A stretch of 64,000 bases of DNA from CBDHCC01 sp965261015 (GTDB lineage Bacteria > Pseudomonadota > Alphaproteobacteria > Sphingomonadales > Sphingomonadaceae), in assembly GCA_965261015.1 (NCBI GenBank), contig CBDHCC010000001.1:1178001-1242000 (forward strand), in the 5' to 3' direction. Below the pieces are notes generated by a model. That model searched no databases. It saw only the letters and a list, made by a program, of their open reading frames with translations, and was not told the origin of the DNA. This document shows, piece after piece, positions 8,621-17,655 of this stretch. Position 1 is the stretch's first letter, and every line of letters starts with the position of its first letter. Both the position numbers and the translations under genes were made by a program.

Positions 8621-10201
8621 ATGCTGGGTTCCATGAGCGACTGGTCGTTGCGCGTCACCCACCTGCTGGATCATGCCGCGCGCGAACATGGCGGGCGAGA
8701 GATCGTGTCGCGCTGGGCCGACGGGTCGACCACGCGCAGTGATTGGGCGGGGGTCGCGCGCGACGCCCGACGGCTGGCCTCGGCCCTGGAGCGGCTGGGT
8801 GTGGGCCGCGGCGATCGCGTGGCGACATTGGCGATGAACCACGATCGGCATCTGGTGGCGTGGTACGGCACTATTGGGATGGGGGGCGTGGTGCACACGA
8901 TCAACCCGCGCCTGTTCGCCGACCAGATCGTCTTCATCGTCAATCACGCCGAAGACCGCGTCCTGCTGTACGACGCAGCCTTCGCCCCGATCGTGGAGGA
9001 ACTGCGTGAGCGGTTCGAGACCGTCAAGCACTTCGTGTGTTTCGACCGACAGGAGGATTGGGACGCGTTGCTGGCCCAGGGGGACGCGGACTATGCCTGG
9101 GTCGACGGCGACGAGCGGGATCCGTGCATGCTGTGCTACACCAGCGGCACGACCGGGAACCCCAAGGGAGTGCTGTACGAGCATCGGTCGACCGTGCTGC
9201 ACGCGATGGCCGAGCTTCAGCCGGACGAGTTCGGTCTGTCGAACGCCAGCGTCGCCCTGCCGGTCGTGCCGATGTTTCACGCGGCCGCCTGGGGCCTGCC
9301 CTTCGCCGGGGCGGCGGTGGGGCTGAAGTTCGTGTTCTCGGCGGTCAACGAACCCGCCGTGCTGGCCGAGCTGATGAACAGCGAGGGGGTGACCCATTCG
9401 GCCGGCGTTCCGACGGTGTGGCTGAGCCTGTTCGCCCATATGGACGCCGGCGGTGCCGCGCCCCGGCACCTGCAGGTCGTCACCATCGGCGGATCGGCCG
9501 CGCCGCCCGCCATGATCGAGCGGATCATGACGATGGGCGCGCGCGTGAACCACGCCTGGGGCATGACGGAGACCTCTCCGATCGGCACGATGGGCGCGCC
9601 GGGACCCGATTGGCATGACCTCTCAATGGCCGAGCGGGTGGCGCAGCAGAGCCGCCAGGGAAAGGTGCCCTTCGGCACGGAACTGAAGGTGGTGGACGAG
9701 GACGGGACGCCGCAGCCGCGCGACGGCACCAGCTCCGGCCGCCTGCTGGTGCGGGGCGCCTGGGTTATCCGGCGCTACTTCAAGGCCGCGGCCGACGCGG
9801 TGGACGTGGACGGCTGGTTCGACACGGGCGACGTCGCGGTCATCCACCCCGACGGCACGATGCAGATCACCGACCGGTCCAAGGACGTGATCAAATCGGG
9901 CGGCGAGTGGATCAGCTCGGTGGAATTGGAGAACGCCGCCGTCGGGCACCCGCTCGTCGCCGAAGCCGCGGCGATCGGGATCGCGCATCCGAAATGGGGA
10001 GAGCGGCCGCTGCTGCTGATCGTGCCGAAGCCGGGTGCCACCGTCGACCCCGACGAGCTGAGCCGCTTCCTGGCCGACCGCGTCGCCAAATGGTGGCTGC
10101 CGGACGCGATCCGCACGGTCGAGGACCTGCCGCACACCGCGACGGGCAAGTTGCTGAAGACGGAACTGCGGCAACGCTGGGCCGATTTTCGGTTCGACTA
10201 A
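8621..10201 (+). CDS. AMP-forming acyl-CoA synthetase (medium/long-chain fatty acid-CoA ligase family)
   Basis: Activates a carboxylic acid to its acyl-CoA through an acyl-adenylate. The 526-residue ANL-family protein has the AMP-binding P-loop YTSGTTGNPKG near residue 175. The A5 motif GMTETSPIG follows near 310, the A7 aspartate in DGWFDTGDVA, and the adenylation lysine in TGKLLKTELR close to the C-terminus. Overall form resembles AlkK-type medium/long-chain ligases; the substrate is not readable from sequence. The start ATG follows a GAGGGGA ribosome binding site. It is a monocistronic gene with no pathway neighbours. Confidence 0.9.
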   Translation: MLGSMSDWSLRVTHLLDHAAREHGGREIVSRWADGSTTRSDWAGVARDARRLASALERLGVGRGDRVATLAMNHDRHLVAWYGTIGMGGVVHTINPRLFADQIVFIVNHAEDRVLLYDAAFAPIVEELRERFETVKHFVCFDRQEDWDALLAQGDADYAWVDGDERDPCMLCYTSGTTGNPKGVLYEHRSTVLHAMAELQPDEFGLSNASVALPVVPMFHAAAWGLPFAGAAVGLKFVFSAVNEPAVLAELMNSEGVTHSAGVPTVWLSLFAHMDAGGAAPRHLQVVTIGGSAAPPAMIERIMTMGARVNHAWGMTETSPIGTMGAPGPDWHDLSMAERVAQQSRQGKVPFGTELKVVDEDGTPQPRDGTSSGRLLVRGAWVIRRYFKAAADAVDVDGWFDTGDVAVIHPDGTMQITDRSKDVIKSGGEWISSVELENAAVGHPLVAEAAAIGIAHPKWGERPLLLIVPKPGATVDPDELSRFLADRVAKWWLPDAIRTVEDLPHTATGKLLKTELRQRWADFRFD

Positions 10202-10222
10202 GGGTGCCGCGTTGCTGAGCCG

Positions 10223-11311
10223 TTAGAGCAACCGCATCTGCCCGTCGGGCGTCGGTGCGCGGAACTGCCCCCGGTCCAGTTCCAGCCGCTCCCCCTCCAG
10301 CCCGAAGCGACGGCAGGCCAGGCGGAAGCGGCGCCTGAGCAGGTCCGCCCACACCCCTTCGCCCCGCATCCGGTGACCGAAGCGGGAGTCGTTGTCGCGG
10401 CCACCGCGCATGGCCTGGATCGTGTGCATCACCCGGTCGGCGCGATCGGGGTGGTGGCGCGCCAACCACTCGCGGAAGAGCGGCGCGACCTCGTGGGGCA
10501 GCCGCACCGGGATCATGGTGGCCCGCCGCGTGCCAGCTTGCGAGGCCGCCTCCAGCACGGCCTCGAGCTCGTGGTCGGTCACGAAGGGGATCACGGGGCT
10601 GACCGACACCTGCACCGGCACGCCGGCCTCTGCCAGCAGGCGGATCGCTCGCAGCCGCCGGGGAGGCGTGGCCGCGCGAGGTTCCAGCCGGCGGGCGATG
10701 GTCGGGTCGAGCGCGGTGACGCTGATGCTGACGCCGACCAGATCGCGCGCCGCCATGCGGGTAAGGCGGGGAAGTTGGTCCAGCACGCGATCGGATTTGG
10801 TGGTGATGACGACCGGGTGGCAGGCGTCCTCCAGCACCTCCAGCACGCCGTCCGTGATCCGCCAGTCGCGCTCGATCGGCTGGAAGCAGTCGGTGTTGGA
10901 ACCGAGCGCGATCGGCTGCGGATCGTAGCCTGGCCTTGCCAGCTCTCGCCGGAGCAGCAGGGCGGCGTTCGGCTTGACGAACAGGCGCGACTCGAAGTCG
11001 AGGCCGGGCGAGAGGTCGTGGAAGGCGTGAGTGGGCCGGGCGTAGCAATAGACGCAGCCATGCTCGCAACCGCGATAGGGATTGATCGCGCGATCGAAGC
11101 CGATATCGGGCGAGGTGTTGCGGCTGAGGATCGTGCGCGGCCGTTCGACGGTGACGCAGGTCTTCAGGCGCGCGGGGCGCTCGTCCAGCCCCTCCCGCTC
11201 ATCCAGCCAGTCGCCGTCGGGCGAGCGGCTGGGCAGGCCGAAGCGCGCGCTGGTGGCGCTGGAGTCGGTGCCCCTGCCGGGTTCCGGCGGGCGTGGTGGC
11301 TGAGCGACCAT
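10223..11311 (-). CDS. PA0069-family radical SAM protein
   Basis: Radical S-adenosylmethionine enzyme of unknown substrate, distantly related to spore photoproduct lyase. The [4Fe-4S]-binding CX3CX2C motif is visible in GCEHGCVYCYARPTH at about residues 87-101. The conserved LGSNTDCFQPIER and VITTKSDRVLDQLPRL segments of this family follow. Length (362 aa) is typical. It stands alone and converges with the acyl-CoA synthetase gene. The family has no established biochemical function, so only the chemistry class is assigned. Confidence 0.88.
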   Translation of the reverse strand: MVAQPPRPPEPGRGTDSSATSARFGLPSRSPDGDWLDEREGLDERPARLKTCVTVERPRTILSRNTSPDIGFDRAINPYRGCEHGCVYCYARPTHAFHDLSPGLDFESRLFVKPNAALLLRRELARPGYDPQPIALGSNTDCFQPIERDWRITDGVLEVLEDACHPVVITTKSDRVLDQLPRLTRMAARDLVGVSISVTALDPTIARRLEPRAATPPRRLRAIRLLAEAGVPVQVSVSPVIPFVTDHELEAVLEAASQAGTRRATMIPVRLPHEVAPLFREWLARHHPDRADRVMHTIQAMRGGRDNDSRFGHRMRGEGVWADLLRRRFRLACRRFGLEGERLELDRGQFRAPTPDGQMRLL

Positions 11312-11364
11312 GGCCGAACACTGTCAGACCCGCTGGAACATAGCAAGAACGCAGGTGCTGGGTG

Positions 11365-13131
11365 TCAGTTGGCCGAGCGCGTTCCGCCGCCCGCGCTGGC
11401 CAGCGCGGTGGCCTCGGCCCGCCCATCGGCGGTCAGGCGAACCGCGACCGGCCCCGGCAGGCCGGGAAAACGCGGCCACAGCCCTTGCGACAGGGCCTCG
11501 CGGCTGCCCCGGCCGTCCCGCCCGCTGCCCTCATACATCCAGAAGTTGCGCAGCACGGTCGGGACATAGGCCCGCGTTTCGCGATAGGAGATCGATTCGA
11601 TCCACAGCAGCGGATCGCCCTGAAGATCCGGCTTGGCGTTCCACCGGCCGAGCGGCGTCGGACCGGCGTTGTAAGCGGCGATCACCTTGGGCAGCAGTCC
11701 CTGACTGTCCGACAAGTCTCGCAGCCGTTCGAGGTAGCTTTGGCCATATTCCAGGTTCGTGACCGGATCGTAGAGGTCGCCGAGGCCGACGGTGAACCCG
11801 CGTTGCTGATCGATGTCGCGCGCCGCGATCGGCCGCAGCTGCATCAGGCCGCGCGCGTCGGCGGCGGAGCGCACGTCGTGGCGGAAGTTCGATTCCTGCA
11901 GGGTGTGGGCAAAGACGAGCGACCGGTTCACCCGCCACCCCCGGTCCGGCGTCCAGTCGGGCGCGGGAAAGCGGGCGGCGGACCGCACGACGGCACCGGG
12001 CGGAACGTTGGCGCCCAGCCACATCTGCACGCGCGGCAGGCCCAGAGCGCCCGCCAGGACGATCAGGTCGTCATAATCCTCCCGTCCGCCCAGCCGTGCC
12101 TGCCACCGCAGCGCGGCGTCGGCGCGCTCTTCCTGCCCGATCTCCAGCAGTTCCACGGCCAGTCGCACATTGTCGCGCGACGACAGGTGCCTCCACGCGG
12201 TCTTGACGTCCGCGGCCTTCGGATCGCCGATGTCCGCCACGCCCAGCGCCGCGCGGGCGATCAGGCCGTAGAAGGTCTCGTCCGTCCGCGCGGCCGCGCG
12301 GAACAGGGGCGTCGCGTTCTGCGGCTGCCCGCAGGCGATGGCGGCGCGCGCCTGCCAGTAGTTGCCGGCCGCCAGCAGTTCCGGATCGGTCGCGCGCGCG
12401 GCCAGCCGGCCAAAGCCCGCCAGCGCCCCCTTGCAGTCGCGCGATCGCCAACCGGCCAGCCCGGTCAGCCAGTCGCCTTGCGCCGCCCATTCGCCCGTCT
12501 GCGCGCTGGCATCGCGGCCGAGACGCGCGGCCGCGACGTCGTCGCCCACGATGTACCACGACCAACCGACGCGGGTGAGAAGCTGTGCGAGCGCGTCGGG
12601 CGACAGCCAGCCCCGTGCGCCCTCCACCAACGCTTCCGCCTCGGCCGAGCGGTCGTCCTGCACCAGCAGGCGGACCTGTTCCTCCAGATCGGAGGAGGCG
12701 GGGTCGAGTGCGGTGACCGAGCGCGGCTCGTTGCGACGACCCGGATAGCCGCGAGAGGAAAACGGTTGGGCGGTCGGCAGGCTCGGCAGCGCCGTCACGC
12801 CGCGCCGCACCGCCAGATCGACGAGCTGCGCCGCCTGCGGCAGGTCCGCGCCGTCCGACAACAGCGCCGACAACTCGGCCGCTTCGACGCGGGGCGACGT
12901 CGGCGCGAGATAATATTCGGCCGTCGCGTAGCGCCTGAGCGGGCCGGACGGCAGGGCGGCGAGTCCCTGGGCCACCACGGTCCAGTCCTGCCGCGCCAGG
13001 GCGTCGAAGGTGAGGCGCGCCGTCGCCTCCACCTCGCCGCTCAGCTGATCGGGAACCCCGTCTCCGGCGCGCGCCGGAGTGGCGGCGATCAGCCACGCCG
13101 CCGCCAGGCCGGAGAGGACGGCGCGGATCAC
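11365..13131 (-). CDS. slt: Soluble lytic murein transglycosylase (Slt70-like)
   Basis: Periplasmic enzyme that cleaves peptidoglycan glycan strands to 1,6-anhydromuramyl products. An N-terminal signal peptide (IRAVLSGLAAAWLIAATPARA) leads a long alpha-solenoid. A C-terminal Slt domain follows, with catalytic glutamate in HTLQESNFRHDVRSAADARGLMQ and the later NLEYGQSYLERL and VIAAYNAG motifs. I place the start at the GTG of 13131. It overlaps the upstream gene's TGA and puts the signal peptide at residue 2, which an upstream in-frame ATG would not do. The encoded length is then 588 aa. Confidence 0.92.
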   Translation of the reverse strand: MIRAVLSGLAAAWLIAATPARAGDGVPDQLSGEVEATARLTFDALARQDWTVVAQGLAALPSGPLRRYATAEYYLAPTSPRVEAAELSALLSDGADLPQAAQLVDLAVRRGVTALPSLPTAQPFSSRGYPGRRNEPRSVTALDPASSDLEEQVRLLVQDDRSAEAEALVEGARGWLSPDALAQLLTRVGWSWYIVGDDVAAARLGRDASAQTGEWAAQGDWLTGLAGWRSRDCKGALAGFGRLAARATDPELLAAGNYWQARAAIACGQPQNATPLFRAAARTDETFYGLIARAALGVADIGDPKAADVKTAWRHLSSRDNVRLAVELLEIGQEERADAALRWQARLGGREDYDDLIVLAGALGLPRVQMWLGANVPPGAVVRSAARFPAPDWTPDRGWRVNRSLVFAHTLQESNFRHDVRSAADARGLMQLRPIAARDIDQQRGFTVGLGDLYDPVTNLEYGQSYLERLRDLSDSQGLLPKVIAAYNAGPTPLGRWNAKPDLQGDPLLWIESISYRETRAYVPTVLRNFWMYEGSGRDGRGSREALSQGLWPRFPGLPGPVAVRLTADGRAEATALASAGGGTRSAN

Positions 13132-13919
13132 GCGGGCGTCCGGGTGAAGGCGAGAAGGTCCGCCCACGCCTCGCCCTTGCAGGTGGGATGATCGAGCAGG
13201 GTGGTCAGATCAAAGCTTGCCATGGTGTTAAGCCTTGCCCCGTCATGGTTAACATCGTGCCAACGGCCCCGCGCTCGTGCCGCCGGACCGCCCAGGAGGG
13301 TGCGGCAGGGCCCATCGCCCAGCAGCAGCGCCCGCTCCGCCCCGACGAGCGACAGATGGCGCGTCACGATCGGCCGCCACCCAGCCGCGCTCTCGTCGCG
13401 CAGGCGGGGACCCATGGCGGAGGGGAGCACGGGCAGAACCGCCACCGTCTCCAGCGAGAGACCGACCGCCCGAAGCATGGCTTCGAGCAGCCGGTGCGCG
13501 GAGGCGCTCAGAAGAGCGTCGCGCGCCATGGGTTGCGCGACAACGACAGCCACCGGCGCCCGCTCCGCCCCAGCCCCGACAATGCGAACGCCGCCGGGCG
13601 GCAGGTCCGGCAGCGCCGCCGTTGCCAGCCACTCGCGAAAGGCCGGCAGAGTGTCCGGCATGGCCGAAGGAGCCGAGGCGTCGGCGGGCCTGCGGGTCAC
13701 CGACGCCTCGGCCACCGCACCTCGGGGTGCGGGTGTCGGTTCAGGCGCTGGCGGTCGCGCCTGGACCGAAGGGGCGGCCGCGCGGCCAGACCAGGGCGTC
13801 GGGGTCTCCGACAGCGCTTCGTCGACGCCGGCGTCGGACCACCAGTCCAGCGCGCTTCTTATGAGCGCGGCCACCCGCGCTTCGCCGACGGGCTGGAAAG
13901 TGGTGGAAAGTCCGGCCAT
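13128..13919 (-). CDS. Divergent uracil-DNA glycosylase superfamily protein
   Basis: The 263-residue protein resembles family 4/5 uracil-DNA glycosylases in its C-terminal half. There is a central Rossmann-like segment (RALLLGDGPCRTLLG) and a terminal HPTCKGEAWADLLAF resembling the HP(S/T)...K..AW.DL helix. The usual catalytic GEAPG loop and the Cys ligands of the iron-sulfur cluster in the N-terminal part are not evident. In their place is a Pro/Ala-rich N-terminal region of about 90 residues. Glycosylase activity is therefore doubtful. It overlaps the slt start by four bases, so the two are translationally coupled. Confidence 0.7.
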   Translation of the reverse strand: MAGLSTTFQPVGEARVAALIRSALDWWSDAGVDEALSETPTPWSGRAAAPSVQARPPAPEPTPAPRGAVAEASVTRRPADASAPSAMPDTLPAFREWLATAALPDLPPGGVRIVGAGAERAPVAVVVAQPMARDALLSASAHRLLEAMLRAVGLSLETVAVLPVLPSAMGPRLRDESAAGWRPIVTRHLSLVGAERALLLGDGPCRTLLGGPAARARGRWHDVNHDGARLNTMASFDLTTLLDHPTCKGEAWADLLAFTRTPA

Positions 13920-14029
13920 GGATGATCACTTAAGGCGGTGAGCGCGCGACGAGGCAACCGCCTCGGGCGAACAGGTCGCCCATCCGTGACCAGTCCGCGA
14001 CGAACCGCGGGAACGAAAGGACGTGGTGT

Positions 14030-15688
14030 ATGGCCGAGCGGGAGTCGATGCCGTTCGACGTGGTGATCGTGGGGGCGGGGCCGGCGGGTCTGTCCGCCGC
14101 CATCCGGCTGAAACAGCTCGCCGCCGAACGCGAGCATGAGCTGTCCGTCTGCGTCTTGGAAAAGGGATCGGAGGTCGGGGCGCACATCCTGTCGGGGGCC
14201 GTGATCGACCCGCGCGCGATGGACGAGCTGCTGCCCGACTGGCGCGACACGGATTGCCCGCTGGCGGCCACGCCGGTCGTGGAGAACCACCACTGGATCC
14301 TGTCCAAGTCGAAGCGCCGCGAGTTCCCGCACGCCCTGTTGCCGCCGTTCATGAACAACGAGGGCACCTACACCTGCTCGCTCGCCAATCTGAGCCGCTG
14401 GCTGGGTGAGCGGGCGGCCGAGATGGGGGTGGAGGTCTATCCCGGCTTCGCCGCGGCCGAGGTGTTGTTCGACGACAACGGAGCAGTCGCCGGCGTGGCG
14501 ACCGGCGACATGGGCGTCGCGCGCGATGGCGAGCACAAGGGCGACTATCAGCCGGGCCTGGAGCTCACCGCCAAATACACGCTGTTCGCCGAAGGGGTGC
14601 GCGGCCACCTGTCCAAGGAACTGATGCGGCTGTTCGACCTGCGCTCCGACTGTGAGCCCCAGGTCTATGGTCTGGGCATCAAGGAGCTGTGGGACGTGGC
14701 CCCGGACAAGCACGTGCCGGGCCGCGTCATCCACACCCAGGGCTGGCCGTTGTCGGAAACGCCGGGCACCAACGGTGGCGGCTTCATCTATCACCAGGCG
14801 AACGGACAGGTCGCTCTGGGGCTGGTGACGTGGTTGAGCTACACCAATCCATATGTCTCGCCGTTCCAGGAGATGCAGCGTTGGAAGCTGCATCCGGACA
14901 TCCGGCACCTGCTGGAAGGCGGCAAGCGCGTGTCCTACGGCGCGCGGGCGATCAACGATGGCGGCTACCAGTCCGTGCCGAAGCTCGCTTTTCCGGGCGG
15001 GGCGCTGATCGGCTGTTCGGCGGGGTTCGTGAACGTGCCGCGGATTAAGGGCACGCACACGGCGCAGAAGACCGGCATGATGGCGGCCGACGCGGCGTTC
15101 GACGCGATCGTTGCGGGCCGCGAGCACGATCGGCTCGACGCCTATCAGGCCGCCTACGACGGCAGCTGGGTGGCCGAGGAGCTTCGCCTGGTCCGCAACA
15201 CCCAGCCCTTTGCCGACAAATACGGCAACACCGTCGGCACGATGCTGGCGGGGTCCACCATGTGGGCGGAGCATTTCGGGCTGAAGATGCCGTTCACGAT
15301 GGGCCATCACCCCGACCATGAGAGCCTCTGGCGAAAGGATCTGGTGCCGGCGATCGACTATCCGAAGCCCGACGGCGTGCTGACGTTCGACCGGCTGTCG
15401 TCCGTCTTCCTGTCGGGCACCAACCACGCGGAGGATCAGCCCGTCCACCTGACGCTGAAGGACCCGTCGGTCCCGATCGACTACAACCTGCCGATGTACG
15501 ACTGTCCATCGACCCGGTACTGCCCGGCGGGCGTGTACGAAGTGGTGGAGGAGGAGGCCGGGCCGCGCTTTCAGATCAACGCGCAGAACTGCGTCCACTG
15601 CAAGACGTGCGACATCAAGGACCCGACCCAGAACATCAACTGGGTCGTGCCCGAAGGTGGCGGCGGTCCAAACTATCCCAACATGTGA
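14030..15688 (+). CDS. Electron transfer flavoprotein-ubiquinone oxidoreductase
   Basis: Membrane-associated FAD and [4Fe-4S] enzyme that passes electrons from ETF, reduced by acyl-CoA and other dehydrogenases, to ubiquinone. The 552-residue protein begins with the FAD-binding VVIVGAGPAGLSAAIRL at residues 8-24. It contains the GGFIYHQANGQVALGLV ubiquinone-region segment. It ends with the ferredoxin-like cluster site RYCPAGVYE ... NCVHCKTCDIKDPTQNI. Length and all domains are complete. It is transcribed divergently from the uracil-DNA-glycosylase-like gene, with a 110-base intergenic region holding both promoters. Confidence 0.96.
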   Translation: MAERESMPFDVVIVGAGPAGLSAAIRLKQLAAEREHELSVCVLEKGSEVGAHILSGAVIDPRAMDELLPDWRDTDCPLAATPVVENHHWILSKSKRREFPHALLPPFMNNEGTYTCSLANLSRWLGERAAEMGVEVYPGFAAAEVLFDDNGAVAGVATGDMGVARDGEHKGDYQPGLELTAKYTLFAEGVRGHLSKELMRLFDLRSDCEPQVYGLGIKELWDVAPDKHVPGRVIHTQGWPLSETPGTNGGGFIYHQANGQVALGLVTWLSYTNPYVSPFQEMQRWKLHPDIRHLLEGGKRVSYGARAINDGGYQSVPKLAFPGGALIGCSAGFVNVPRIKGTHTAQKTGMMAADAAFDAIVAGREHDRLDAYQAAYDGSWVAEELRLVRNTQPFADKYGNTVGTMLAGSTMWAEHFGLKMPFTMGHHPDHESLWRKDLVPAIDYPKPDGVLTFDRLSSVFLSGTNHAEDQPVHLTLKDPSVPIDYNLPMYDCPSTRYCPAGVYEVVEEEAGPRFQINAQNCVHCKTCDIKDPTQNINWVVPEGGGGPNYPNM

Positions 15689-15761
15689 CCCACGCCCGGC
15701 GGTCCCCTCAGGGGATTGCCGGGCGTGTGGCGTGCGCTCTCCACCCCTGCCGACAGAGGCC

Positions 15762-16595
15762 GTGTTGCCGACCGAATATGCCCCCGCCAAGCTGAACCTC
15801 GCGCTGCACGTGCGCGGCCGGCGGCCGGACGGCTATCACGCGCTCGAGACGCTCTATGCGTTCGCCGACGTGGGCGACCGTTTGACGATTGGGTCTGAAG
15901 GCGACCCGTCGCTCTCAATCGCGGGCGATTTCGCCGGTCATTTGGACATGGGAGAGCGCAACCTCGCCACCGCGGCGGCGATCGCCTTCGCGGACGAGTT
16001 CGGGGGAGACGCGCCGCCGCTCCACCTGGACAAGGACCTGCCCGTCGCCGCCGGTCTGGGCGGAGGGTCGGCCGACGCGGCGGCGGTGCTGCGACTGATG
16101 GCGCGCCGCGCCGGGGGTGTCGCGCCGGACCGCCTGCGCGGACTGGCGGAACGGCTGGGTGCCGACGTGCCCGCGTGCCTGGCGAGCCGGACCTGCCGAG
16201 GGGAGGGCCGGGGCGACGCGCTGAGCGAGGTCGACGCCGCGGGCTTGGTCGGAACTCCGGTCGTGCTCGCCAATCCGGGAGTGGCGTTGTCGACCGCCGA
16301 CGTGTTCGCGCGGTGGGACGGGACCGATCGTGGCCCGCTAGCCGAGGGCGATCCGCTGGCCGCGGCGTTGGCGGGGCGCAACGATCTGCAGCCGGCCGCG
16401 GTCGCGCTCGTCCCCTCCATTGGGGAACTGCTGGCTTTCCTCGTCGCCTCGCCCGGCGTGACGCTCGCCCGGATGAGCGGGTCGGGCGCCACCTGTTTCG
16501 CCCTGTGCGACAGCCAGGCGGCCGCCGAGCGCCTCGCCACGGCCGCGGCACAGCGCGACCGCGCCGCCTGGGTCCGCGCGAGTCTTCTGCTGTGA
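15762..16595 (+). CDS. ispE: 4-diphosphocytidyl-2-C-methyl-D-erythritol kinase
   Basis: GHMP kinase of the non-mevalonate isoprenoid pathway; phosphorylates CDP-methylerythritol at the 2-hydroxyl. The N-terminus reads EYAPAKLNLALHVRGRRPDGYH, the classical IspE opening. The glycine-rich GHMP ATP loop is DLPVAAGLGGGSADAAAVLR, and MSGSGATCFAL lies near the C-terminus. The start is the GTG at 15762 after an AGAGG-like site; upstream in-frame codons give residues unlike any IspE. The next gene's GTG overlaps its stop, so it heads a translationally coupled five-gene run. Confidence 0.93.
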   Translation: MLPTEYAPAKLNLALHVRGRRPDGYHALETLYAFADVGDRLTIGSEGDPSLSIAGDFAGHLDMGERNLATAAAIAFADEFGGDAPPLHLDKDLPVAAGLGGGSADAAAVLRLMARRAGGVAPDRLRGLAERLGADVPACLASRTCRGEGRGDALSEVDAAGLVGTPVVLANPGVALSTADVFARWDGTDRGPLAEGDPLAAALAGRNDLQPAAVALVPSIGELLAFLVASPGVTLARMSGSGATCFALCDSQAAAERLATAAAQRDRAAWVRASLLL

Positions 16596-17341
16596 GGGTG
16601 GCGGAGATCATCGACGGCGATGCGCCGATCCTGCTGCTGGCGGATCACGCCGGCGTGTCGGTGCCGGACGGCATCGCGCTGGGCGTCGCGGAGGCCGACA
16701 TGGCCCGCCATATCGCCAGCGACCTGGGAACGGACGCGCTCACTCGCGCGCTGGCGGCGCGGCTGAATGCGAGTGCCATCCTGGCGCGAGTGACCAGGCT
16801 GGTGGTGGACCTGAACCGCGCGCGCGACGATCCGGCCGCCCTGCCGACACTCAGCGACGGGACGACCATTCCCGGAAACGCCGTGTCCGCCGAGGCCGCC
16901 GAGGAGCGGCTGGCGCGATGGCACGACAGCTACCATCACACGGTCGAACGGTGGCTGTCGGCGCACAGCCCCGCGCTGATCGTCAGCCTGCACAGCTTCA
17001 CCCCCACCCTGGTCGGCGGAGAACGGCGACCCTGGGACGCGGGGGTGCTCTACAACCGCGACGTGGCCACCGGCCGGGCGATGCTGGCCGCGTTGGAGGG
17101 CGACGGGTGGGTCGTGGGAGACCAGCAGCCTTATCCGGGAACGCGCTTTAACGCGACGCTGGATCGCCACACCGGCCCCTCCGGCCGAGGTGCCGGCGTG
17201 CCCTCGGTCCTGATCGAGGTGCGGCAGGATCATCTGGCCACGTCCTCGAACATCGAGCGCGTGGCGAGCCGGCTGGCCCGTGCGATCGACCGCGTGGTCG
17301 CCCGCGGGCGCGGGCCGGCCGGCACGGATCACCGGGGATGA
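16592..17341 (+). CDS. N-formylglutamate amidohydrolase family protein
   Basis: Zinc-dependent hydrolase family that releases formate from N-formylglutamate or acts on related N-acyl compounds. The 249-residue protein carries the family features LLLADHAGVSVPDG, TRLVVDLNR, the metal-site LIVSLHSFTP, and a late SVLIEVRQDHL. No histidine-utilisation genes are nearby, so histidine degradation is not supported and the true substrate is open. The start is the GTG at 16592 within the ispE stop (GTGA overlap); upstream codons overlap IspE coding sequence. Confidence 0.85.
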   Translation: MRVAEIIDGDAPILLLADHAGVSVPDGIALGVAEADMARHIASDLGTDALTRALAARLNASAILARVTRLVVDLNRARDDPAALPTLSDGTTIPGNAVSAEAAEERLARWHDSYHHTVERWLSAHSPALIVSLHSFTPTLVGGERRPWDAGVLYNRDVATGRAMLAALEGDGWVVGDQQPYPGTRFNATLDRHTGPSGRGAGVPSVLIEVRQDHLATSSNIERVASRLARAIDRVVARGRGPAGTDHRG

Positions 17342-17655
17342 GGTGGGCGCTGCCTCTGCTGGCCTTGTCGGCGTGCGCGCCGGACGCGCCTGGTGCCGCT
17401 GTGGGTCAGACGGTCGCCTGTGGCTCAGGCCCGGCGCTCGACCTCGACTGCACGGTGGAGCGGCAGGGGGACCGGCTGACGCTGCGGCAACCGGACGGTG
17501 CCTTCCGACGGCTAACCATCGTGGCCGACGGCCGCGGCCTGGTAAGCGCGGACGGGGCCGAAGAGGCGACGGTGCGCGTGACAGGGGACGGGCAGATCGA
17601 CGTCCGCTTGGGCGGCGTCACCTATCGACTGCCCGCCACGATCGCGGGTTCGTGA
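17338..17655 (+). CDS. Small putative lipoprotein (105 aa), unknown function
   Basis: Begins MRWALPLLALSACAPD, a short signal sequence with a lipobox (LSAC) that would be lipidated at the cysteine at residue 13. The mature part is about 90 residues, predicted to be mostly beta strands with regularly spaced polar and hydrophobic residues. I do not recognise a family. The start overlaps the preceding stop (ATGA) and its own stop overlaps the next gene's GTG. It is thus embedded in a coupled operon with enzymes, which argues that it is genuinely expressed. Confidence 0.72.
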   Translation: MRWALPLLALSACAPDAPGAAVGQTVACGSGPALDLDCTVERQGDRLTLRQPDGAFRRLTIVADGRGLVSADGAEEATVRVTGDGQIDVRLGGVTYRLPATIAGS

